In this document: in pieces, positions 1 to 12,614 of the stretch
Layout: every line of letters begins with the position of its first letter
Position numbering within the stretch: the stretch's first letter is position 1
Assembly: GCF_031085175.1 (NCBI RefSeq)
Contig: NZ_JAVHUY010000050.1
Coordinates: forward strand, 1-64,000
Direction of reading: 5' to 3'
Length of the DNA stretch: 64,000 nucleotides
Source of the DNA: Phytohabitans maris
Lineage (GTDB): Bacteria; Actinomycetota; Actinomycetes; Mycobacteriales; Micromonosporaceae
The notes under the pieces: model-generated
Told to the model about the DNA's origin: nothing
Databases searched by the model: none
What the model saw: only the letters and a program-made list of their open reading frames with translations
Program-made: the position numbers and the translations under genes

Positions 1-867
1 GAGGCCGAGAGCATCTTCATCATGCGTGAGGTGGTCGCTGAGTTGGAGCGGCCGGTGTTGTTGTTTTCGGGTGGTAAAGACTCGATCGTGATGCTGCGGT
101 TGGCGGAGAAGGCGTTCGCGCCGGCGCGGGTTCCGTTTCCGGTGATGCATGTGGATACCGGTCACAATTTTCCGGAGGTGATCGCGTTCCGGGATGCGCG
201 GGTGGCTGGGTTGGGCTTGCAGTTGGTGGTGGCCAGCGTCCCGGAGGCCCTGGAGGCGGGGTTGGTGCGGGAGTCGGGGGATGGTTCGCGTAACCGGATC
301 CAGACGCCGGTGTTGCTGGCGGCGGTGGAAAAGTACCGGTTTGATGCGTTGTTTGGTGGGGCGCGGCGGGACGAGGAGAAGGCTCGGGCCAAGGAGCGGG
401 TGTTCTCGTTCCGGGATGATTTCGGGCAGTGGGATCCGAAGAACCAGCGGCCGGAGTTGTGGTCGTTGTACAACGGTCGGCACCATCCGGGTGAGTCGAT
501 CCGGGTGTTCCCGTTGTCGAACTGGACCGAGTTGGACGTGTGGCACTACATCGCCGCCGAGGGGTTGGCGTTGCCGGAGATCTACTACGCGCATGAGCGT
601 GAGGTGGTGGATCGGGCCGGGATGTTGTACGCGGTCAACGAGTTCTTGGCGGCCCGCCCCGGCGAGATCGTGTTCACCGAGACGGTCCGGTACCGCACGG
701 TCGGTGACGCCTCCTGCACGGCGGCGGTCCGTTCGCGGGCGGACACGGTGGCCGCGGTGATCGAGGAGGTCGCCGCCACGCGGATCACCGAACGCGGCGC
801 GACCCGCGGCGACGACCGGGTCAGCGAGGCGGCGATGGAAGACCGTAAGCGGGAAGGCTACTTCTGA
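1..867 (+). CDS. cysD: Sulfate adenylyltransferase subunit 2 (CysD), 5' end cut by window
   Basis: Small subunit of ATP sulfurylase. With CysN it makes adenosine 5'-phosphosulfate from ATP and sulfate in the cytoplasm, the first step of sulfate assimilation. The reading frame is open from base 1, and the residues before the first internal ATG (EAESIFI) match the usual CysD N-terminus, so the true start lies upstream of the window. The PP-loop motif SGGKDS follows at about bases 67-84, and the FRDDFGQWDPK segment of the family is present. The stop TGA (865-867) overlaps the cysN start by one base, implying translational coupling. Third codon positions are rich in G and T, unlike the C-rich second half of cysN. 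Assignment is secure. Confidence 0.97.
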   Translation, partial: EAESIFIMREVVAELERPVLLFSGGKDSIVMLRLAEKAFAPARVPFPVMHVDTGHNFPEVIAFRDARVAGLGLQLVVASVPEALEAGLVRESGDGSRNRIQTPVLLAAVEKYRFDALFGGARRDEEKARAKERVFSFRDDFGQWDPKNQRPELWSLYNGRHHPGESIRVFPLSNWTELDVWHYIAAEGLALPEIYYAHEREVVDRAGMLYAVNEFLAARPGEIVFTETVRYRTVGDASCTAAVRSRADTVAAVIEEVAATRITERGATRGDDRVSEAAMEDRKREGYF

Positions 868-2150
868 TGAGCGTGCCCGTGCTGGAGACCCGCACGATGG
901 ACCTGCTGCGGTTCGCGACCGCCGGTAGCGTCGATGACGGCAAGTCGACGTTGATCGGTCGGCTGCTGTACGACACCAAGTCGCTGTTCACCGACCAGTT
1001 GGAGGCGGTCGAGGCGGTCAGCGCCGCCCGCGGGGACGAGTACACCAACCTGGCCCTGCTCACCGACGGGCTCCGCGCCGAACGCGAACAGGGCATCACC
1101 ATCGACGTGGCCTACCGCTACTTCGCCACCCCGCGGCGCAAGTTCATCATCGCCGACACCCCCGGCCACATCCAGTACACCCGCAACATGGTCACCGGCG
1201 CCTCCACCGCCGACCTGGCCCTGATCCTGGTCGACGCCCGTAAAGGCCTGGTCGAACAATCCCGCCGGCACGCGTTCCTGTGCTCGCTGCTACGCGTGCC
1301 CCACCTCGTGCTGTGCGTCAACAAAATGGACCTGGTCGACTGGTCCCAACAGGTCTACGAACGCATCGCCGACGAGTTCACCTCCTTCGCCGCCAAACTC
1401 GAAGCCCCCGACCTGACCGTCATCCCCATCTCCGCCCTACACGGCGACAACATCGTCACCCGCTCCGAGCACAGCCCCTGGTACGAAGGCCCCTCCCTGC
1501 TACACCACCTCGAACACGTCCACATCGCCTCCGACCGCAACCTGGTCGACGTCCGCTTCCCCGTCCAATACGTCATCCGCCCCCAATCCACCACCATCAC
1601 CGACTACCGCGGCTACGCCGGCCAGGTCGCCTCCGGCGTCCTCAAACCCGGCGACGAGATCATGGTCCTACCCTCCGGCTTCACCAGCCGCATCACCAGC
1701 ATCGACACCGCCGACGGCCCCGTCACCGAGGCCTACCCACCCATGTCCGTCACCATCCGCCTCCAAGACGAAATCGACATCTCCCGCGGCGACCTCATCT
1801 GCCGCCCCCACAACGCCCCCACCACCACCCAAGACATCGACGCCATGATCTGCTGGATGGACGAAACCCGCCCCCTCACCGTCGGCGGCAAATACACCGT
1901 CAAACACACCACCCGCACCGCCCGCGCCATCATCCGCAGCCTCCAGTACCGCCTCGACGTCAACACCCTCCACCGCGACGAAACCGCCACCCAACTCGGC
2001 CTCAACGAAATCGGCCGCATCCGCCTACGCACCACCATCCCCCTACTCGCCGACCCATACCGCCGCAACCGCACCACCGGCGGCCTCATCCTCATCGACG
2101 AAACCACCAACCGCACCGCCGCCGCCGCCATGATCACCGAAACCACCTAA
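867..2150 (+). CDS. cysN: Sulfate adenylyltransferase subunit 1 (CysN), GTPase
   Basis: GTP-hydrolysing large subunit of ATP sulfurylase, 427 aa; GTP hydrolysis drives sulfate adenylylation by CysD. The EF-Tu-type GTPase motifs are visible: P-loop GSVDDGKST at residues 20-28, DTPGH at about 97-101 and NKMD at about 152-155. Beta-barrel domains II and III follow. There is no C-terminal APS kinase (CysC) domain, so this is the stand-alone form. It overlaps cysD by one base (TGATG). From roughly base 1280 to the stop the coding strand becomes extremely C-rich and G-poor at third positions, which also opens long spurious frames rich in Arg, His and Pro. Confidence 0.97.
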   Translation: MSVPVLETRTMDLLRFATAGSVDDGKSTLIGRLLYDTKSLFTDQLEAVEAVSAARGDEYTNLALLTDGLRAEREQGITIDVAYRYFATPRRKFIIADTPGHIQYTRNMVTGASTADLALILVDARKGLVEQSRRHAFLCSLLRVPHLVLCVNKMDLVDWSQQVYERIADEFTSFAAKLEAPDLTVIPISALHGDNIVTRSEHSPWYEGPSLLHHLEHVHIASDRNLVDVRFPVQYVIRPQSTTITDYRGYAGQVASGVLKPGDEIMVLPSGFTSRITSIDTADGPVTEAYPPMSVTIRLQDEIDISRGDLICRPHNAPTTTQDIDAMICWMDETRPLTVGGKYTVKHTTRTARAIIRSLQYRLDVNTLHRDETATQLGLNEIGRIRLRTTIPLLADPYRRNRTTGGLILIDETTNRTAAAAMITETT

Positions 2151-2421
2151 CCCCCACACCACAACCCCGCAGCCGCACCCCATCCGACAGCCCTACCAGC
2201 GGCGATCAGCCGAACGGCCCCCTCCGACAGCGACCGCCGGTCGTCAATCCAGAAAGCTCTCAACCTGCACGCACAAACAGGGCAACTCCAGAGCCGCTTC
2301 AGACAACCACCCGGCCGGCCCCGGGACCGGCGCCCGAGCCCCGGCCGCCCGGACCTGGTGGGTCGCCGCGGGTGGGTTCGCGACGGCTAGTGGGAGCCGG
2401 GTGGGCGGAGGGGCGGGCGGG

Positions 2422-3521
<1,100 letters not shown>

Positions 3522-3525
<4 letters not shown>

Positions 3526-4496
3526 GACACGTGCTCGCGGTAGAAGGCCCACGCGTCGGAGACCATGTCGTGCAGCGTCGGCTTGGCCGGCACCCAGCCG
3601 AGCTCCTGGCGGGCCAGCTCGGACGAGGCCACCAGCGCGGCCGGGTCGCCAGAGCGGCGGGGCGCGATCTCGACCGGGAGCGGGTGGTCGGTGACCTCGC
3701 GGACCACGTCGACCACCTGCCGGTTGGAGAAGCCGGCGCCGTTGCCCAGGTTGTAGATCTTGTGCTCGCTGGGCGTGGCCACGTCCAGCGCCAGCAGGTG
3801 GGCGCGGGCGAGGTCTTCGACGTGGATGTAGTCGCGCACGCAGGTGCCGTCGTCGGTGGGGTAGTCGTCGCCGAAGAGCTGCAGCTTGTCGCGCTTGCCG
3901 GCGGCGACCCGCAGCGCGATCGGGATCAGGTGGGTCTCCGGCTCATGCCGCTCACCGATCGACACGCCGGGGCGCAGGTAGGCGCCGGCCACGTTGAAGT
4001 AGCGCAGCGACACCGCGGCCAGCTCGTGCGCGAACGCCTCCGAGGTCAGCGCCAGGTCGAAGGCGAGCTTCGTCGACCCGTACGTGCTCGTGGGGTGCTT
4101 GACCGCCGTCTCCCGGATGGGCAGCTCGGTCGGGTTGCCGTAGACGGCGGCGGTGGAGGAGAAGACGAACCGGCGCACGCCGGCCGCGCGCACCGCGTCG
4201 AGCAGGGCGAGCGAGCCGACCACGTTGGCGTCCCAGTACAGCTCGGGCTTGACCATCGACTCGCCGGCGGCGATCAGCCCGGCGAAGTGGAGCACGCCGT
4301 CGAAGCCGGCCTCCGGGGTGAGCACCCGCGCCGCGTCGTGGATCGACGCGCGCACGAACGTGGCCTCGGGCGCGATCGCGACCGCGTGACCGGTGCGCAG
4401 GTCGTCGAGGACGACCACCTCGTGGCCGGCGTCGAGGAGCATCCGGCTGACGACGCTGCCGACGTATCCGGCGCCGCCGGTGACGAGCAGTTTCAC
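3522..4496 (-). CDS. galE: UDP-glucose 4-epimerase (GalE)
   Basis: Interconverts UDP-galactose and UDP-glucose with bound NAD+. Short-chain dehydrogenase fold of 324 aa: the Rossmann motif TGGAGYVG is at residues 6-13 and the catalytic YxxxK (Tyr139, Lys143) lies in STYGSTK. The GTG start at 4496 has GAGAGG about 6 nt upstream. First gene of a two-gene operon with galK, overlapping it by 4 bases; divergent from the CBS-domain gene. Length and motifs are normal for the family. Confidence 0.95.
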
Positions 4497-4625
4497 TGGT
4501 GGCCTCTCAACTCTCTTGATGTGCTGCCGTGGGCAACGCTACGGCCTCCACTATTCCACCAGATTCGCCCAAGAGTAAACAAGTTCGAACACTGGCTGGG
4601 AAAGCACACGGTGCCCGCGCCTGTC

Positions 4626-4631
4626 TACCAT
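4626..4631 (+). promoter_or_regulatory. Candidate -10 box (TACCAT), leaderless start
   Basis: TACCAT is followed by 6 nt (TTCCCC) and the ATG at 4638, so transcription would begin at or next to the start codon. No Shine-Dalgarno sequence is visible. No convincing -35 box was found. Confidence 0.4.
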
Positions 4632-4637
4632 TTCCCC

Positions 4638-5633
4638 ATGCAGGACACGGGCGGCGGAAACGCCGGGCCCCGACGACATACCAGGACGTCGGGGCGTCCC
4701 CGACGAGAGCCCGGTCCGGTCAGGCGAGCCGCCGCCCGGATCGTGATCCGGCTGGCCGACGCGGTCGCCGGAGTGCTCGGCGCCGGCCGCACGGCCGGCC
4801 GCGAGCGGATCAGCGAGGCCGAGCTGCGTGACCTGATCGCGGCCAACACCCTGCTCGACCCGGTGGAGCGCCGGATCATCGACGAGGTGCTCACCGCGGG
4901 CGCCAGCCTGGTCCGCGAGGTGATGATGCCACGCACCGACGTAACCTTTCTCGACGCCGGGCTCACCCTTGACGAGGCGGCCCAGATGGTACGGGCGGAG
5001 ACACACACCCGTTACCCGGTAATCGATGGCACACACGATGACGTCGTGGGTTTCGTCCACCTGCGTGACCTGCTCATCCGGCCCCCGGGCGACGGGCGGG
5101 GTACGGTGCGGGAGCTGACCCGCGAGGTCAAGCGGCTGCCCGGCAGCAAGCGGGTGCTCGCCGCCCTCTCCGAGATGCGCCGGGAGCGGCACCACCTGGC
5201 GGTGGTCGTCGACGAGTACGGCGGGACGGCCGGCATCGTCACCCTCGAAGACCTCATCGAGGAGCTGGTCGGCGAGATCCACGACGAGTACGACGCCGCG
5301 CCCGACCCGGCCGCCGCGGGCGCCGAGGTCGACGGCCGCCTCAACCTCGCCGACTTCGCCGAGCGCGCCGGCTTCCCGCTGCCCACCGGCCCGTACGAGA
5401 CGGTGGGCGGCTTCGTGATGGCGCGGCTGGGCCGGCTCCCGCTGGTGGGCGACGAGGTGACCGCCGTGGTGCCCGAAGACGACGACGGCGAGCCGGCCGC
5501 GTGGCGCCTGCGCGTGCTGGAGCTCGACGGCCGCCGGGTCGCCCGGGTGGCGATCGCCGCCCACGCGCCGCTCGCCGCGCCCGTACCGGCGACCCGCGTC
5601 CCGATCGAGGTCACGATCACCGAAAACGCGTAG
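4638..5633 (+). CDS. CBS-domain protein with CorC/HlyC C-terminal domain
   Basis: Cytoplasmic accessory module of the hemolysin/CorC family associated with Mg2+/Co2+ efflux or ribosome-linked functions; its exact role here is unknown. 331 aa. An N-terminal basic tail and a weakly hydrophobic stretch (residues ~25-45) precede two CBS repeats (about 90-205, with MMPRTDV and a VVDEYGGTAGIVTLEDL motif). A transporter-associated (CorC_HlyC) domain occupies about 235-315. The integral-membrane DUF21 domain of larger family members is absent. The ATG at 4638 was chosen because the conserved part begins shortly after it, although the frame is open further upstream across galE. No partner gene is adjacent. 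Confidence 0.85.
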   Translation: MQDTGGGNAGPRRHTRTSGRPRREPGPVRRAAARIVIRLADAVAGVLGAGRTAGRERISEAELRDLIAANTLLDPVERRIIDEVLTAGASLVREVMMPRTDVTFLDAGLTLDEAAQMVRAETHTRYPVIDGTHDDVVGFVHLRDLLIRPPGDGRGTVRELTREVKRLPGSKRVLAALSEMRRERHHLAVVVDEYGGTAGIVTLEDLIEELVGEIHDEYDAAPDPAAAGAEVDGRLNLADFAERAGFPLPTGPYETVGGFVMARLGRLPLVGDEVTAVVPEDDDGEPAAWRLRVLELDGRRVARVAIAAHAPLAAPVPATRVPIEVTITENA

Positions 5634-8496
<2,863 letters not shown>

Positions 8497-8499
8497 CAG

Positions 8500-9033
8500 G
8501 TGTCCGCCGATGACCGGGTCACCCGGATCGGGGTGGCCATCGACATCCCGGAGCCGTGGGGGAGCCTCCTCACCCGCCGCCGCGCCGATGCGGGTGACCC
8601 GCAGGCCGCGTACGTACCGGCGCATCTGACCCTCCTCGGGCCGACCGAGATCGAGCCCGACCGGCTGCCCGCGATCGAGGAGCACCTCGCCGCGGTGGCA
8701 GCCACGCAGCCGCCGTTCGCGCTGCATCTGCGCGGCACCGGCACGTTCCGGCCGCTCACCGAGGTGGTCTTCGTCGTCGTGGCGGCCGGCATCAGCGAGT
8801 GCGAGCTGCTCGCCGCCGCGATCGGCAAGACCGGCGACATCCACCGGGAGCTGCGCTTTCCGTACCACCCGCACGTCACCGTCGCGCAGGACGTGTCGCC
8901 CGAGGCCCTCGACGCGGTGTACGAGGACCTGGCCGGCTTCTCGGCACTGTTCACCGTGGACGCATTCACCCTCTTCTCGCACACCGGCGAGGCGCGGTGG
9001 CGGCCCCGGAGGGACTTTCGTCTGGGCAGGTGA
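8500..9033 (+). CDS. 2'-5' RNA ligase family protein (2H phosphoesterase)
   Basis: 177 aa. Two HxT motifs define the 2H superfamily active site: HLTLLG with His42 and HVTVAQ with His125. Such enzymes act on 2',3'-cyclic phosphates or 2'-5' linkages in RNA or small nucleotides; the substrate here is not known. The start is GTG at 8500, three bases after the trpS stop, so the two genes are very likely co-transcribed. The link to a tRNA synthetase hints at a role in tRNA end healing or turnover, but that is inference. Confidence 0.85.
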   Translation: MSADDRVTRIGVAIDIPEPWGSLLTRRRADAGDPQAAYVPAHLTLLGPTEIEPDRLPAIEEHLAAVAATQPPFALHLRGTGTFRPLTEVVFVVVAAGISECELLAAAIGKTGDIHRELRFPYHPHVTVAQDVSPEALDAVYEDLAGFSALFTVDAFTLFSHTGEARWRPRRDFRLGR

Positions 9034-9069
9034 CGGGCGCGTCGTGCGCGCATCCGTCAGGATGTCGGC

Positions 9070-9990
9070 GTGAACATCGTCGCCCGGGTGGAAGCGGGCA
9101 TCAACGGGCGGCTCGACGCCGCCCGCCGCCGTTCCCGGGCGTTCGACCACGTGTACCGGGCGCTCGACCGGTACGGCGCGGTGCTGGGCGGTCGGCTGGC
9201 GGCGGCGATCGCCTACTACGGGTTCTTCGCGGTCTTCGCGCTCGGCCTGGTGGCGTACTGGGCCTTCGGCTTCGTGCTCAACCGGAGTGAGCCGCTGCGG
9301 GACGCGGTCGACGACTTCCTCAGCCAAAACCTGCCGTTCCTGCAGCTCCAGCAGATCCAGGAGAGCAGCGGCACGATCGGCGCCGTCGGCCTGCTCACTC
9401 TGGTGTTCACCGGGATCGGCTGGGTGGAGGCGATCCGCTCCTCGCAGCGCGCCCTGTACGGGGTGCCGCAGCAGCCGGGCAACCTCGTGGTCCGGCGGGT
9501 CCTCGACCTGGCCGTGCTGATCGTGGTGTTCCTGCTCCTGGCGATCTCGGTGGCCGCCGCCGACGCGGTCGAGGCGCTGCTGCGGTGGCTGGTCGGCCAG
9601 GACGGGCTCCTGCTCACCATCGTCGGCTGGGTGCTGACCGTGGCGTTCAACGTGGTGCTGGCGACCGCGCTGCTCGTGGTGATCCCGCGGCTGCGCATGC
9701 CGCTGCGGCGGCTCTACCCGTCGGTGCTCGTGGTCGCGGTCGGCATCACGGTCCTCAACAGCGCCGGCCGGGAGTACGTGATCCGGGTCGACCGCAACCC
9801 CGCGTACACAGTGGTCACCGGCGCGGTCGGCCTGCTGCTCTACCTGTACCTGCTCAACCAGCTGCTGCTGCTCGGTGCCGCCCTGGCCGCCACCAGCGGC
9901 CACGGCGAGGTGACCGACCTCGCGGCTGGTGGCCCGACTGGCACTGATTTGTCCGAAAACGAGGATCCGCGGCGCCCAGACACCTCATGA
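9070..9990 (+). CDS. YihY/BrkB-family inner-membrane protein
   Basis: 306 aa integral membrane protein of the YihY/virulence factor BrkB family (formerly misnamed RNase BN). The family's AAAIAYYGFFAVFAL segment is at about residues 44-58, followed by about five further hydrophobic segments (AVGLLTLVFTGIGW, LDLAVLIVVFLLLAISVA, IVGWVLTVAFNVVLATALLVV, VVTGAVGLLLYLYLLNQLLLLGA). Start GTG 9070. The stop overlaps the start of the next gene by 4 bases. The transport or structural role of the family is not established. Confidence 0.85.
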   Translation: MNIVARVEAGINGRLDAARRRSRAFDHVYRALDRYGAVLGGRLAAAIAYYGFFAVFALGLVAYWAFGFVLNRSEPLRDAVDDFLSQNLPFLQLQQIQESSGTIGAVGLLTLVFTGIGWVEAIRSSQRALYGVPQQPGNLVVRRVLDLAVLIVVFLLLAISVAAADAVEALLRWLVGQDGLLLTIVGWVLTVAFNVVLATALLVVIPRLRMPLRRLYPSVLVVAVGITVLNSAGREYVIRVDRNPAYTVVTGAVGLLLYLYLLNQLLLLGAALAATSGHGEVTDLAAGGPTGTDLSENEDPRRPDTS

Positions 9991-10430
9991 TGACTGGAAT
10001 GGGGGCGCTGGTGACATTGGAGCTGCCGGAGGACTCGCCGGCACTTGAGCTGCCGTGGATCGTGACGTTCGGCCCGCTCGGCGACGCCGAGGAGTGGGAG
10101 CCGGTGGTCTGCGGCCCGTACGAGCGCCCGCACGCGCTCGCCCTGGCCGAGTCGGTGGTCGCGGACGAAGACCTGATGGCGGTCGTGGAGCCACTGCTGC
10201 CACACGTGACCGTCGAGGAGATCCAGGGCGAGATCGCCGCGGCCCGGATGGCGGCCGAGGACGAACGCGCCACGGCCGACGACGCCGCGGACTTCGAGGA
10301 CTACGACGAGCTCACCCTGAACGGCGCCGACGCCGTGGACGAGGACCAGATGGTCGAGGCCTCCCCACCGCCGCCCCCGGAGGAGGTACGGGCCGGCATG
10401 ACACGCATAGCCGCCCGGCTAGCGGGGTAG
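9987..10430 (+). CDS. Small acidic conserved protein, unknown function
   Basis: 147 aa with no recognised domain. It is acidic (about a third Asp/Glu in the C-terminal half, e.g. DFEDYDELTLNGADAVDED), has no signal peptide or membrane helix, and ends with a Pro-rich stretch before a short Ala/Arg helix. Residues 20-70 look like a compact fold (PWIVTFGPLGDAEEWEPVVCGPYERPHALALAE). The ATG at 9987 overlaps the YihY stop (ATGA), so it is translationally coupled to that membrane protein. A second in-frame ATG lies three bases on. Confidence 0.7.
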   Translation: MMTGMGALVTLELPEDSPALELPWIVTFGPLGDAEEWEPVVCGPYERPHALALAESVVADEDLMAVVEPLLPHVTVEEIQGEIAAARMAAEDERATADDAADFEDYDELTLNGADAVDEDQMVEASPPPPPEEVRAGMTRIAARLAG

Positions 10431-10487
10431 GACCAAACAAGCCCGGTCGTTCGTCGCGCTCCGCGCCGGCGGGCGGCTGAGGAAAAG

Positions 10488-10523
10488 GTGGCTCCCGGGC
10501 CGCCACGGGCCACCGGGAGCCAC
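10488..10523 (-). terminator. Rho-independent terminator for the LacI gene
   Basis: Perfect 11-bp stem (GTGGCTCCCGG paired with CCGGGAGCCAC) with a 14-nt loop. Read on the minus strand it is followed by CCTTTTCC, a short U-tract, so it suits the minus-strand LacI gene ending at 10587. It could also stop plus-strand transcription from the gene ending at 10430. Confidence 0.75.
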
Positions 10524-10537
10524 GTTCCTCCCCGCAA

Positions 10538-10571
10538 GTGGGCCGACCTGCCGAAAGGCGGGCCGGTCCAC
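10538..10571. terminator. Second hairpin with GAAA tetraloop downstream of lacI-type gene
   Basis: Arms at 10538-10552 and 10557-10571 pair over 15 positions with G-U wobbles and one mismatch, closed by a GAAA tetraloop. It lies between the LacI stop and the stronger terminator, giving two stacked hairpins. Confidence 0.5.
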
Positions 10572-10586
10572 TGCCATGTGGGCGGG

Positions 10587-11615
10587 CTAGGCGGGCACCG
10601 GCAGCGGAGCCGCGCCGGTCGAGGAGCGGACCACGAGCTCGGGGCGGAAGACGTACTCGGAGCGGTGGGTGCCGTGGCCGTTGATCTCGTCGATCAGCGC
10701 CCGTACGGCCGCCACCGCCATCGCGGTCACCGGCTGGCGCACGGTCGTCAGCGGCGGGTCGGTGAACGCGATCAGCGGCGAGTCGTCGTACCCGACCACG
10801 GAGACGTCTCCCGGGATGGCGAGTCCACGCTGGCGGGCGGCCCGGATCGCGCCGAGCGCCATCAGGTCGGAGCCGCAGACGACGCCGGTCACGCCCTGGT
10901 CGAAGAGGCGCCCGGCGGCGGCCTGGCCACCCTCGACGCCGAAGAGCGAGAGCGAGATCAGCTCGTCGATCGCCGCGTCGTCGAGCCCGGCGAGCTTCTT
11001 CACCGTCGCGCGGTACCCGGCGATCTTGCGCTGTACCGGCACGAAGCGGCGCGGGCCGGAGATCAGGCCGATCCGCTTGTGGCCCAGCGCGACGAGGTGC
11101 GCCACCCCGAGCTCGCCGGCCGCGCCGTCGTCGCACGAGACGAACGGCGCGTCGATCCCCGCGGCGTACCCGTTGACCAGCACGATCGGCAGCGGCCGGG
11201 CGAGCAGCCGGCGGTAGCGCTCGTGGTCGGCGCTGGTGTCCGCGTGCAGGCCGGAGACGAAGACGATGCCGGAGACCTGGCGGTCGAGCAGCATCTCCAC
11301 GTACTCGTCCTCGGTCACCCCGCCCGGCGTCTGCGTGCACAGCACCGGTGTGTAGCCGCTCTGGGCCAGGTTGGACTCGATGATCTGGGCGAACGCCGGG
11401 AAGATCGGGTTGTCCAGCTCGGGCACGACCAGGCCCACCAGGCCGGCGCTGCGCTTGCGCAGCCGGGCCGGACGCTCGTAGCCGAGGACGTCCAGCGCCG
11501 TCAGCACCGCCTGGCGGGTTTCGGTCGACACGCCCGGCCGGTCGTTGAGGACGCGGGACACGGTGGCCTCGCTGACCCCGGCCTGCTGGGCGATGTCGAG
11601 CAGTCGTGCCGCCAT
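10587..11615 (-). CDS. LacI-family transcriptional regulator
   Basis: 342 aa sugar-type repressor. The N-terminal LacI helix-turn-helix is at residues 4-23 (LLDIAQQAGVSEATVSRVLN), followed by the hinge (VLGYERPARLRKRSAGLVGLVVP) and a periplasmic-binding-protein-like effector domain with the usual PVTAMA and VVGYDDSPL segments. Start ATG 11615 lies 6 nt after a TAGCGT hexamer, suggesting a leaderless message. No transporter or glycosidase gene is adjacent, so the effector and targets cannot be read from context; autoregulation through the dyad at 11643-11659 is possible. Confidence 0.93.
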   Translation of the reverse strand: MAARLLDIAQQAGVSEATVSRVLNDRPGVSTETRQAVLTALDVLGYERPARLRKRSAGLVGLVVPELDNPIFPAFAQIIESNLAQSGYTPVLCTQTPGGVTEDEYVEMLLDRQVSGIVFVSGLHADTSADHERYRRLLARPLPIVLVNGYAAGIDAPFVSCDDGAAGELGVAHLVALGHKRIGLISGPRRFVPVQRKIAGYRATVKKLAGLDDAAIDELISLSLFGVEGGQAAAGRLFDQGVTGVVCGSDLMALGAIRAARQRGLAIPGDVSVVGYDDSPLIAFTDPPLTTVRQPVTAMAVAAVRALIDEINGHGTHRSEYVFRPELVVRSSTGAAPLPVPA

Positions 11616-11642
11616 GCGAACACGCTAGCGCAACGGCAACTT

Positions 11643-11659
11643 CTTACGCTGCGCGCAAG
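11643..11659. promoter_or_regulatory. Candidate LacI-type operator
   Basis: A 17-bp imperfect palindrome, CTTACGCTGCGCGCAAG, with matching CTT/AAG ends and a CG-rich centre, lies 28 bases upstream of the LacI gene. LacI-family operators commonly have this size and form. No experimental support. Confidence 0.35.
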
Positions 11660-11665
11660 AGCTTG

Positions 11666-12580
11666 CTACGCCACCGCCACCCGCAGGGCGTCCCGCAGCC
11701 AGACGTAGAGCGGCGTCTGGGTCGGGATCGGCGGCCAGCCGTTGATGATCCCCATGAGCTGCCAGTACCGCTCCGGGCGGGGATCGGTCGAGGATTCGAG
11801 TGCGGCGAGCACTTCCCGACGGTACTCGGGCAGGTCGGAACGGCCGGACGCGCCGGCCATCGCGGCGAGGAGGTCGTCCACGACGGGCGCCGCCGCCGCG
11901 GAGGCCGGGTCGATGCCGGCCGTGACCGCCGCACCCACCTTCTCCGTGATCAGCTCGGCGGTCTGCGCCCCGACGGCCGGGGGCGCCGGTGCCGCGCCGC
12001 CGAACGTCCCCTCGCTCATCCGCCGCAGCAGCGCCCGGAAGTCCGGGTCGCTGACCAGCTCGTGCAGCTCCAGCCAGGCGTCGACCTGCTCGTCCGTGGG
12101 CTCGTCGGGCAGCTCGGGCGCCACCGAGCGCATCCGCCCCTCGAACTCGGGGTCCACCGGTATGCCTTCGAAGACGCTGTCGAAGAACTCGGCGATGATG
12201 CGGCGGCGCTCCTCGGCCGTGGCGCGCGCGATGCGGTTCATCCGGTCCACCTCCTGTGGTGTGGGCTCATGCCTGGCCAGCGCGCGCAGCACCGCTCGCT
12301 GTACGCGCAGCACCCGGATCTGCGCCCCGATCGCCTCCGCGTGGCGGGCCGCGACGCTGCGCAGGTCGGCCTCCCGGTCCAGCAGGCGGCGGATGGTCGC
12401 CAGGTCGAGGCCGAGCTCGCGCAGCGTGCGGACGAAGTCGAGGCGCAGCGCGCTCTCCGCGTCGTACCGCCGGTGTCCGGTCCGGGTCCGCGCCGCCTCG
12501 GGAACCAGCCCGAGGTCGGAGTAGTACCGGACGGTCTTCACCGACAGGCCGGTGCGGCGAGCGAGCTCTCCGATGTGCAT
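11666..12580 (-). CDS. MerR-family transcriptional regulator
   Basis: About 304 aa. The winged HTH is at the very N-terminus (HIGELARRTGLSVKTVRYYSDLGL, then RTRTGHRRYD), followed by a coiled dimerisation helix (about 60-105) and a long C-terminal domain of about 200 residues that resembles no MerR effector domain I can name. There is no Cys cluster for metal or redox sensing. I chose the ATG at 12580 because the HTH starts directly after it; a GTG at 12607 in frame is possible and a GGAGG lies between the two. The TetR gene ends just upstream, so TetR-MerR co-transcription is likely. Confidence 0.85.
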   Translation of the reverse strand: MHIGELARRTGLSVKTVRYYSDLGLVPEAARTRTGHRRYDAESALRLDFVRTLRELGLDLATIRRLLDREADLRSVAARHAEAIGAQIRVLRVQRAVLRALARHEPTPQEVDRMNRIARATAEERRRIIAEFFDSVFEGIPVDPEFEGRMRSVAPELPDEPTDEQVDAWLELHELVSDPDFRALLRRMSEGTFGGAAPAPPAVGAQTAELITEKVGAAVTAGIDPASAAAAPVVDDLLAAMAGASGRSDLPEYRREVLAALESSTDPRPERYWQLMGIINGWPPIPTQTPLYVWLRDALRVAVA

Positions 12581-12614
12581 GAGACCGATCGTGGGACCTC
12601 CAGCCACGGGAGAT

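Noticed and set aside
2151-2421. A gene or terminator between cysN and galK
   Set aside because: No conserved frame, no stem with a U-tract; it continues the C-rich bias of cysN and then becomes G-rich. Nothing specific seen.
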